Assembly (NCBI GenBank): GCA_002386585.1
Contig: DGIZ01000120.1
Coordinates: forward strand, 1 to 15,584
Direction: 5' to 3'
Length of the DNA stretch: 15,584 bases
Source: Brevundimonas sp. UBA4609
GTDB lineage: Bacteria > Pseudomonadota > Alphaproteobacteria > Caulobacterales > Caulobacteraceae
Under the pieces are notes generated by a model, which was given only the letters and a program-made list of their open reading frames with translations, was not told the origin of the DNA and did no database searches. A program made the position numbers and the translations under genes. Shown piece after piece: positions 6,967 to 15,584 of the stretch (the first letter of the stretch is position 1; every line of letters starts with the position of its first letter).

Positions 6967-7668
6967 ATGCCCGTCACCACGGTCGGCCTCGATGCCGACG
7001 ACACCCTCTGGCACAATGAGACCATCTTCCGCCTGAGCCAGAAGCGGTTCGCCGAACTGCTGGCCGACCACGCCGAAGAGCCGGTGATGATGGACCGCCT
7101 GGCCCAGGTCGAGCGGCGCAACCTGCGGCTCTACGGCTACGGCGTGAAGGGTTTCACCCTGTCGATGCTCGAGACGGCGATGGAGCTGTGCGACGGCTCT
7201 GCCCCGCCCCACATCGTGCGCGAAATCCTGGCCGCCGGGCGCGAGATGCTGGTCCACCCGGTCGAGACCCTGCCCGGCGTCGACGAGACCCTGGCCGAAC
7301 TGGCCGAGAACTACCGCCTGGTGCTCGTCACCAAGGGCGACCTGATGGACCAGGAGCGCAAGCTGGCGGCCTCGGGCCTGGGCGAACTGTTCGCCGCCGT
7401 CGAGATCGTGTCGGAGAAGGACCGCTCGACCTATGACCGCGTCTTCGCCCGCCACGGCTCGGGCGCGGCCGAGGCGGTGATGGCCGGCAATTCCATGAAG
7501 TCCGACGTCCTGCCCGCCATCGAGGCCGGCGCCTGGGCGGCGCACATCCCCTATCACATCACCTGGGCCCACGAACTGGCCGACGCGCCGGAGGGCAACG
7601 CCCGCTACGTCAGCCTCAGCCGCATCGCCGAACTGCCCGACTGGATCGCTGCGATCGACGACAAATAG
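6967..7668 (+). CDS. HAD-superfamily hydrolase
   Basis: A 233-residue haloacid-dehalogenase-fold phosphohydrolase, probably a small-molecule phosphatase. All four HAD motifs are visible: motif I GLDADDTLW (7-15) with nucleophile Asp9 and acid/base Asp11; motif II VLVTKGD (119-125) with Thr122; motif III Lys151 in SEKDRSTYDRVF; and motif IV AGNSMKSDV (173-181) with Asp180. A helical cap fills residues 16-100, the C1 arrangement seen in YjjG-like and phosphoglycolate-phosphatase-like members. There is no signal peptide, so it is cytoplasmic. A GGAG is nine bases before the ATG. It is divergent from the transporter gene across the inverted repeat and is followed by a GC-rich hairpin. The substrate cannot be read from sequence. 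Confidence 0.9.
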   Translation: MPVTTVGLDADDTLWHNETIFRLSQKRFAELLADHAEEPVMMDRLAQVERRNLRLYGYGVKGFTLSMLETAMELCDGSAPPHIVREILAAGREMLVHPVETLPGVDETLAELAENYRLVLVTKGDLMDQERKLAASGLGELFAAVEIVSEKDRSTYDRVFARHGSGAAEAVMAGNSMKSDVLPAIEAGAWAAHIPYHITWAHELADAPEGNARYVSLSRIAELPDWIAAIDDK

Positions 7669-7676
7669 GAGTCGGC

Positions 7677-7709
7677 GGGGCGGGCTCCCCAAGAAATCGC
7701 GCCCGCCCC
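7677..7709 (+). terminator. GC-rich hairpin after the HAD gene, possible weak terminator
   Basis: GGGGCGGGC (7677-7685) and GCCCGCCCC (7701-7709) form a perfect 9-bp stem with a 15-base loop, starting eight bases after the HAD stop. No T-run follows, so it may only attenuate, stabilise the 3' end, or act with Rho. Confidence 0.4.
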
Positions 7710-7780
7710 ATTCTGGCCCTTGCCCCCCGGCCCCTCCCTCTCTAAACGGGCCGCTTAACCGACAACCTGAACGGATCGGC

Positions 7781-7796
7781 CGCGAGCGCGCTCGCG
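7781..7796. repeat. Perfect 16-bp GC palindrome upstream of the rraB-like gene
   Basis: CGCGAGCGCGCTCGCG is fully self-complementary with no spacer and ends 17 bases before the GTG start. It is a candidate operator or cruciform site, but GC-only palindromes also arise by chance in this composition. Confidence 0.35.
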
Positions 7797-7813
7797 CCCG
7801 TCCGTCTGCGCGC

Positions 7814-8134
7814 GTGGAGACCGCCGCCCTGACCAGTCATGAAGAAAAGGACGCCATGGTGCGCGCCGCGCTCGCAGAGCAGGGCGACAGCGGGATCACC
7901 CCGCGCCATACGCTGTTCTACTTCTACGGCGAGGAAGAGGCGCACGGCGACCTGTGCGAGGTGGCCCGCCGTGCGGGCTTCCTGACGCGGGGCCAGGGCG
8001 ACATGACCGTCCTGGAGACCACCATGCCGGTCGACGAGGCGTCGTTTTCGCCTGTGTCGGCCATGATGCAAACCTGGGCCGCGGCCTTCCAGCTCGACTA
8101 CGACGGCTGGGAGTGCGCGGTCGTGACGAACTGA
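7814..8134 (+). CDS. Ribonuclease E inhibitor RraB-family protein
   Basis: A 106-residue cytoplasmic protein of the RraB family, whose E. coli member binds RNase E and modulates RNA decay. The conserved pattern is present: an N-terminal helix ending ALAEQGDSG (20-28), a TLFYFYGEEE strand, GFLTRGQGD, a PVDEASFSPVSAMMQTWA helix, and the diagnostic YDGWE near the C-terminus. E. coli RraB shows a similar VEYDGWG there. The GTG at 7814 keeps the first helix (SHEEKDAMVRAAL), as in E. coli; an ATG at 7856 has a better Shine-Dalgarno (AAGG five to six bases before) and would give 92 residues, so the start is uncertain. Eleven bases separate its stop from the next gene. Confidence 0.8.
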   Translation: METAALTSHEEKDAMVRAALAEQGDSGITPRHTLFYFYGEEEAHGDLCEVARRAGFLTRGQGDMTVLETTMPVDEASFSPVSAMMQTWAAAFQLDYDGWECAVVTN

Positions 8135-8144
8135 GAGGCTCGCG

Positions 8145-8848
8145 ATGCTAAAACCTACTGAAATCGCTTTGCTTTTCAAATTTTACCAGCGAGCACAGAT
8201 ATATAGCGGCGGCGGCATCTACGGTGACAGCTTGCTGGAACATATTGAATTTACCGATGACGTTCGGGCCGCGCTGCTGCTCGGGCGCCTTAAGAAGGAA
8301 GGCTTTGTCGGGCATCGGGGACACGGATCCGCAAATAGGTCCGTCTATGCAGTTACAGACAAAGGCGAGGCATACATCGAAAGTCTCATTGAGACAGATG
8401 ATGCCGCTCTCGACGCTGCGCTAAATCTAATTGGAAGCCCAAGCCAGTCTTCGCCGCCACAAGCCCCTGAACAAGGCGAAATAGCAGATGAAGAACCGTC
8501 ATGGAGTCCATTGCCAATTGACTTGGGGACCGATGACACGAAAGCCTTAATCGAAGAGGCAGAAAAGACGGTCACCGAACTGCTCGGCGACAATGGATAC
8601 GCTGTTTCCCACCCGGTTGAACGGGCCGAAGTCGTAAGCCGCCTTCAAGCTGGCGTGGGGCTAATCAAGAACGCCCCCGCAATAACATACAGCGCCATTC
8701 AAGTGTATTTTGTTTGGCCCTTACAAAAACTAGCAAATCGTTTCCCCATGGAAACCGCAAAAGGTGTGCTCATCAAAATTCTTTGGGACGGTCTTACGGA
8801 CTGGATCAAGAAACGTGGCGGCGACCTTCTAGACGGAATATTCAAGTA

Positions 8849-8849
<1 letters not shown>
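8145..8849 (+). CDS. Orphan low-GC protein: winged-helix-like N-terminus, helical C-terminus
   Basis: A 234-residue protein that I do not recognise. Residues 1-82 look like a winged-helix domain: helices to about residue 36, a recognition-helix-like [19 protein letters not shown] (41-59), then a wing and [15 protein letters not shown], typical of PadR/MarR-like folds. Residues 83-130 are a Ser/Pro/Gln/acidic linker. Residues 131-234 are predicted helical, with a hydrophobic stretch (about 169-195, [20 protein letters not shown]) and an amphipathic end ([15 protein letters not shown]). Base composition is foreign: 27 of 60 G/C at 8161-8220 and 24 of 60 at 8701-8760, against 46 of 60 at 9121-9180 in carB, with many A/T-ending codons. 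GAGAGG six bases before the ATG is a good ribosome-binding site. Its TAA overlaps the carB ATG (TAATG). Likely horizontally acquired; function unknown. Confidence 0.8.
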
Positions 8850-12148
<3,299 letters not shown>

Positions 12149-12171
12149 GCCTCAGCCCAGTCCTGAACCAG

Positions 12172-12205
12172 AAAGCCCCCGCCGAGCGATCGTCGGGGGC
12201 TTTTT
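12172..12205 (+). terminator. Rho-independent terminator of carB
   Basis: AAAGCCCCCG (12172-12181) pairs perfectly with CGGGGGCTTT (12194-12203), giving a 10-bp stem and 12-base loop that runs into a five-T tract ending at 12205. It lies 24 bases after the carB stop. Confidence 0.92.
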
Positions 12206-12237
12206 CGCGTCCCGCCTGGGCGCCGCCATCACCCGAC

Positions 12238-12372
12238 AGTCGCCGTCATCCCCATATAGTCGCCGTCATCCTCGGACTTGACCCGAGGATCCAGCGTTGG
12301 GGCGCGCTCTTCCTTGCCGGCGTAGTGCAGACGGACGGCTGGATTCTCGGGTCAAGCCCGAGAATGACGGCG
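12238..12372. repeat. Palindromic intergenic repeat with paired mini-hairpins
   Basis: The 35-base arms at 12261-12295 and 12338-12372 are inverted copies differing at three positions. Each arm is itself a hairpin: ATCCTCGG...CCGAGGAT on the left and ATTCTCGG...CCGAGAAT on the right, around CTTGAC. The 42-base interior (12296-12337) is unrelated. A 14-base direct repeat of the outer end (AGTCGCCGTCATCC at 12238-12251 and 12258-12271) suggests a truncated extra copy. The GTCATYCTCGGG-CTTGACCCGAG type is common between genes in alphaproteobacteria. Together with the carB terminator it occupies the 303-base gap before the amidohydrolase gene. Confidence 0.85.
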
Positions 12373-12451
12373 GATAAATCAACGCCCTTCCCCGGTTGCC
12401 CCCTCCCCTCCAGCGGCTAAGGTCGCTCCCGACACCGGAGGGGACACCATC

Positions 12452-13774
12452 ATGAAGAAGACCACGCTCACCGCCATTCTGGCCGCCGTTCTGGCCGCCG
12501 GTTCCGCGCCCGCCATCGCCCAGAACGCGGACCTCAAAGCTGCGGTCAAGGCTGATTACGACGCCAACCTCGGCGCCCTGTTCGACCACTTCCACCGCAA
12601 CCCGGAACTGTCGGGCCTCGAAGTCGAGACCTCGGCGCGCATGGCGCAGGAGCTGCGCGCTCTGGGCTATGACGTCACCACCGGCGTCGGCGGAACCGGC
12701 GTGGTCGCCCTCCTGCGCAACGGCCCCGGCCCCACGGTCATGATCCGCGCCGACATGGACGGCCTGCCGGTCGAGGAAACGTCGGGCCTGGCCAACGCCT
12801 CCACCGCCCGCCAGGTCGACACCGACGGCGTCGAAAAGCCCGTCATGCACGCCTGCGGCCACGATGTGCACATCACCGCCCTGGTCGGCACGGCGCGTCA
12901 GATGCAGGCGCGCAAGGCCAACTGGTCCGGCACCCTGGTTCTAGTCGCCCAACCGGCCGAGGAGCGTATCTTCGGCGCCCGCGCCATGGTGCAGGACGGC
13001 CTTTACTCCCGCTTCCCCAAGCCTGACTACGCCCTGGCCTTCCACGTCTCGGCCGACACCCCGACGGGACGGATCGGCGTGCCGCTGGGCATCACCTCGT
13101 CCAGCTCGGACAGCGTGGACATCGCCGTGCACGGCGTCGCCACCCACGGCGCCTCGCCGCACTTGGGGGTCGATCCCATCCTGGTCGCCTCGCACATCGT
13201 GGTGGGCCTGCAGTCCCTGCGCAGCCGCGAGACCAGCCCGCTGGAGGGCGCCGTGGTCACGGTCGGCGCCATCAAGGGCGGCATCAAGCACAACATCATC
13301 TCCGACCGGGTGGACATGCAGCTGACCGTCCGCGCCGACAGCCCTGAGGTCCGCGCCAAGCTGCTGGACGGCATCGACCGCATTTCGGCCAACACCGCCC
13401 GCGCCCTGGGCGTGCCCGAGGATAAACTGCCGACCGTCGTGCGCTCGCCGCTGGAAAACACCCCGCCCACCATCAACGACGCCGAGACCGCCGCACGCGT
13501 CCGCGAGGCCCTGACCGCCGCCCTGGGCGAAGGGGTGCTGATCGACAATCCGCGCACCGGCATGGGGGCCGAGGACTTCGCCGAGTTCGTCACCCCCGAG
13601 CTGGGCGTGAAGGGCGTCTATTTCCGCGTCGGCGGCACGCCGCCCGATCAGGTGGACGACGCCCCCGGCCACCATTCAGGCCTGTTCCGCATCACGCCCG
13701 AGCCCGCCGTCACCCTGGGCGTGGAAGGCTCGGTCCTGGCCGCCGAGGCCCTGATGCCCAAACGCGCGGAATGA
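12452..13774 (+). CDS. Exported M20-family amidohydrolase/peptidase
   Basis: Predicted zinc-dependent amidohydrolase that removes acyl or aminoacyl groups from N-acyl amino acids or small peptides (hippurate hydrolase/N-acyl-amino-acid amidohydrolase group), 440 residues. A Sec signal peptide (MKKTTLTAILAAVLAAGSAP, then AIA-QN) indicates cleavage after about residue 23 and a periplasmic location. Metal-site motifs are HACGHDVH (133-140; Cys135, His137), PAEE (168-171), His198 in AFHVS, and His408 in GHHSGLF. GMGAEDFAEF (370-379) is the usual C-terminal signature. A lid/dimerisation domain lies at about 208-325 (THGASPH). GGAGGGG ten or so bases upstream is a strong ribosome-binding site. It is a single gene between the carB terminator/repeat and a hairpin. 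The substrate is not determined. Confidence 0.93.
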   Translation: MKKTTLTAILAAVLAAGSAPAIAQNADLKAAVKADYDANLGALFDHFHRNPELSGLEVETSARMAQELRALGYDVTTGVGGTGVVALLRNGPGPTVMIRADMDGLPVEETSGLANASTARQVDTDGVEKPVMHACGHDVHITALVGTARQMQARKANWSGTLVLVAQPAEERIFGARAMVQDGLYSRFPKPDYALAFHVSADTPTGRIGVPLGITSSSSDSVDIAVHGVATHGASPHLGVDPILVASHIVVGLQSLRSRETSPLEGAVVTVGAIKGGIKHNIISDRVDMQLTVRADSPEVRAKLLDGIDRISANTARALGVPEDKLPTVVRSPLENTPPTINDAETAARVREALTAALGEGVLIDNPRTGMGAEDFAEFVTPELGVKGVYFRVGGTPPDQVDDAPGHHSGLFRITPEPAVTLGVEGSVLAAEALMPKRAE

Positions 13775-13789
13775 GACGATAAGGCGAGG

Positions 13790-13818
13790 CCGGGACGCTG
13801 AACCCGGCGGCGTCCCGG
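13790..13818 (+). terminator. Hairpin after the amidohydrolase gene
   Basis: CCGGGACGC (13790-13798) and GCGTCCCGG (13810-13818) form a perfect 9-bp stem with an 11-base loop, 15 bases after the stop. Only TCGTTG follows, so a U-tract is lacking and termination is uncertain. It also lies upstream of the next small gene, so a leader structure is possible. Confidence 0.4.
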
Positions 13819-13860
13819 TCGTTGCTCCCGCAGGTTCCGCATCCGTAGGAGACGCCGTCC

Positions 13861-14079
13861 ATGCCTCTGCCTCGCCTTTCCGCCCTGCTGGGCGGCCTGC
13901 TGCTGTCGCGTCGGGGCCGCAGCCTGGCCGCGCGCCATGCGGGCAAGATCGCCCTGGCGACCCTGGCCTGGCGATTGTGGAAGAACCGCCGCGCACAGGT
14001 CCATGACGTCCCGCGCGGCGCCCGCACGACGTCCCGGCCGCCTCACCGGCGCCGTCGCTGGAGCGGGCGGAGGCGCTGA
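13861..14079 (+). CDS. Small basic hypothetical protein
   Basis: A 72-residue ORF with an AGGAG nine bases before its ATG, the best evidence that it is translated. Residues 5-42 contain a moderately hydrophobic, Leu/Ala/Gly-rich stretch broken by arginines (LLGGLLLSRRGR, then HAGKIALATLAWRLW). The last 30 residues are Arg/Pro/Ser-rich and end RRRRWSGRRR. It has no recognisable domain and could be a peripheral membrane or nucleic-acid-binding peptide. The arginine-rich tail may partly reflect GC-rich composition, so overprediction is possible. An overlapping frame starting at 13937 is less convincing and has no ribosome-binding site. Confidence 0.5.
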   Translation: MPLPRLSALLGGLLLSRRGRSLAARHAGKIALATLAWRLWKNRRAQVHDVPRGARTTSRPPHRRRRWSGRRR

Positions 14080-14132
14080 GGTCCGGAAGCCAACCGAGGA
14101 AACCCGGCCTGCCCGGCGGCGTTAACACTTTC

Positions 14133-14345
14133 ATGCGTCTGTCTGTTCTCCAGGTCATCGCGGCCCTGTTCGCGGCCGTCTGTCTCGTCATCGCCTTCAT
14201 CGCCGCGGGCGTCGCGGTCGTGTCCGGCGTCTTCATGCTCCTGGCCGTGGCGGCCCTGGGGTTCATCGCCTGGACGGCGCTGCGCCGCGCCTTCAGCCGG
14301 GATCGCCGGCCCTCCGTCCCGCCCGCTCCGACCACAAGGCCGTGA
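14133..14345 (+). CDS. Small predicted membrane protein with two transmembrane helices
   Basis: A 70-residue ORF with two strongly hydrophobic segments, about residues 6-27 (LQVIAALFAAVCLVIAFIAA) and 30-48 (VSGVFMLLAVAALGFIAW), followed by a basic tail (LRRAFSRDRR) and a Pro-rich end. The charge distribution puts the C-terminus in the cytoplasm. The hydrophobicity pattern is too regular to be a shadow frame, which supports a real gene, though the Shine-Dalgarno is weak. It lies between the previous small gene and greA. Function unknown. Confidence 0.55.
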   Translation: MRLSVLQVIAALFAAVCLVIAFIAAGVAVVSGVFMLLAVAALGFIAWTALRRAFSRDRRPSVPPAPTTRP

Positions 14346-14523
14346 ACAGGGGCTGAATCGGGGCTGCGCGCTTCCGCCACGCCGAATGGCGCCGGTCGGC
14401 CATCTTGAGTTTGGGCGTCGGGCGCCCTACCTTCTTGGGCCGGTCACGCAACGCCCCCGTGGCCGCAGCGGTACCGGAACGTCTCTCACCTGTCTTCGGG
14501 CGTAGCAAGAAACTCACGACACA

Positions 14524-14997
14524 ATGGAAAAAGTGCCGATGACGGCCGAGGGGTATCGCGCCCTCGACGATCAACTCAAGCAATTGAAGTCGGTGGAACG
14601 ACCCAGCGTGATCGCCGCCATCGCGGAAGCCCGCGAGCATGGCGATCTGTCTGAAAACGCCGAATATCACGCCGCCAAGGAGCGCCAGGGCTGGATCGAA
14701 GGCTCGATCGCCGAGATCGAGGACAAGCTGTCCCGCGCCCAGGTGATCGACGTGTCCAAACTGTCCGGCGACCAGGTCAAGTTCGGCGCCACCGTCACCT
14801 TCGTGGACGAGGACACCGAGGAGGAAGGCGTCTATCAGATCGTCGGCGAACACGAGGCCGACGTGAAGCTGGGCAAGATCTCCATCGCCTCGCCGATCGC
14901 CCGCGCCCTGATCTCCAAGGAGGTCGGCGACGTGGTCGAGGTCAACACGCCCGGCGGCGTGAAGGCCTATGAGATCCTCAAGGTCGAGTGGAAGTAA
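14524..14997 (+). CDS. greA: Transcription elongation factor GreA
   Basis: Rescues backtracked RNA polymerase by stimulating its intrinsic transcript cleavage. The length of 157 residues is normal (E. coli 158). The N-terminal coiled coil runs from [18 protein letters not shown] to about residue 75 and carries the tip motif GDLSENAEY (40-48) with catalytic-site acidic residues Asp41 and Glu44. The C-terminal FKBP-like domain includes [16 protein letters not shown] (87-102) and ends with [17 protein letters not shown]. The MEKVPMT start is typical of alphaproteobacterial GreA, although no Shine-Dalgarno is visible. The 178-base upstream gap holds a weak promoter-like pair (TTGAGT 14405-14410, TACCTT 14428-14433, 17-base spacer) and a small CGCC-GAAT-GGCG hairpin, but nothing decisive. 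The next gene follows after 38 bases. Confidence 0.98.
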   Translation: MEKVPMTAEGYRALDDQLKQLKSVERPSVIAAIAEAREHGDLSENAEYHAAKERQGWIEGSIAEIEDKLSRAQVIDVSKLSGDQVKFGATVTFVDEDTEEEGVYQIVGEHEADVKLGKISIASPIARALISKEVGDVVEVNTPGGVKAYEILKVEWK

Positions 14998-15035
14998 CCT
15001 CCGCCGACGTCGAGGCTGAAGGCAGGGCGCGCGGC

Positions 15036-15584
15036 ATGGCCGCGCGCCCTCTTTCCATCTGGGTCGTGTCCGACGGCCGCACCGGCATCCAGAACCAGGC
15101 CCTGGGGCTGGCCGAGGCCGTCGCCCGCCTGACCCCGGCCGAGATCACGGTCCAGACCGTCCGCTGGCGCCCCGCCTTCGACCGCTGGCCCTCGGGCCTG
15201 AAGACCCCCGCCATGCTGGCGCCGGGGTCGTTCGATCCGCGCCGCGTCGCCGAATGGCCTGACCTGTGGATCGCCACGGGCCGCGCCAGCCTGCCCCTGT
15301 CGGCGCGCGTGCGCGACTGGAGCGGCGGCAGGACCTTCGTCGTCCAGACCCAGGACCCGCGCTGGCGCAACGACCGCTACGACCTGATCGTCGCCCCCGC
15401 CCATGACGCCCTCAGCGGCCCCAACGTCCTGTCGATCACCGGCAGCCCTCACCGCATCACACGCGAAAGGCTGGCCGAGGCGGCGCCCGCCTTCGCCACG
15501 CGCATCGCCCCCCTGCCCCATCCGCGCATGGCGGTGATGGTCGGCGGAGCGTCCGCCGCCTTCGACCTGCCGCCCAGATCGGAA
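15036..15584 (+). CDS. ELM1/GtrOC1-like family protein (N-terminal 183 codons; truncated by window end)
   Basis: Matches the bacterial family named after plant mitochondrial fission protein ELM1 (formerly DUF1022), a glycosyltransferase-like cytoplasmic protein of unclear bacterial role. The family signature is near the N-terminus: WVVSDGRTGIQNQALGLAEA (9-28). QTQDPR (104-109), APAHD (120-124), TGSPHRI (135-141) and MVGGAS (168-173) follow in family order. The ATG at 15036 has AGGG eight bases upstream; an in-frame GTG at 14988 would overlap greA and add 16 residues, which is less likely. It lies downstream of greA on the same strand without a terminator between them, so co-transcription is plausible. 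The C-terminal half is beyond the window. Confidence 0.85.
   Translation, partial: MAARPLSIWVVSDGRTGIQNQALGLAEAVARLTPAEITVQTVRWRPAFDRWPSGLKTPAMLAPGSFDPRRVAEWPDLWIATGRASLPLSARVRDWSGGRTFVVQTQDPRWRNDRYDLIVAPAHDALSGPNVLSITGSPHRITRERLAEAAPAFATRIAPLPHPRMAVMVGGASAAFDLPPRSE

Noticed and set aside
8714..8848. 45-residue upstream extension of CarB
   Set aside because: It lies within the orphan gene in another frame and has its foreign base composition; the family N-terminus begins at the ATG at 8849.
12941..13675. 244-residue minus-strand ORF over the amidohydrolase
   Set aside because: Antisense shadow of an M20 enzyme with intact metal ligands.

Overview
The window is about 15.6 kb of dense, high-GC bacterial chromosome. 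Its codons are strongly GC-ending and long spurious ORFs run antisense to nearly every gene. The gene set suggests an alphaproteobacterium of the Caulobacterales, perhaps Brevundimonas or a relative: a primase without zinc ligands, carA and carB on opposite strands with carB close to greA, an ELM1-family protein next to greA, and hairpin-type intergenic repeats. This assignment is inference from gene content, not from a search.

Layout, left to right: the N-terminal 442 codons of dnaG (minus, cut by the window edge); a divergent patatin-like lipoprotein gene (plus); an AT-rich promoter-like island and a small basic protein gene (plus); then a minus-strand block of an AdiC-like APC transporter, carA with a recognisable promoter, and a GT-A-like glycosyltransferase gene that starts on the base after the carA stop. 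After a long inverted repeat come plus-strand genes: a HAD hydrolase, an RraB-family RNase E inhibitor, a low-GC orphan gene, and carB, whose start overlaps the orphan's stop by one base. A strong Rho-independent terminator and a second palindromic repeat follow carB. Next are an exported M20 amidohydrolase, two small hypothetical genes, greA, and the start of an ELM1-family gene cut by the right edge.

CarA and CarB together make carbamoyl phosphate for pyrimidine and arginine synthesis, but their genes are divergent and about 3.5 kb apart here. DnaG, GreA and the RraB-like protein are core replication, transcription and RNA-decay factors. The clearest foreign-looking element is the orphan gene at 8145-8849. 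Its composition falls to roughly 40-58% GC in sampled 60-base lines against about 77% in a carB line, and it sits between the rraB-like gene and carB without disrupting either. No RNA genes, CRISPR arrays, IS elements or recognisable defence cassettes were seen. I found no complete undescribed multi-gene system; the orphan gene, the carA-coupled glycosyltransferase and the hairpin repeats are the best leads.
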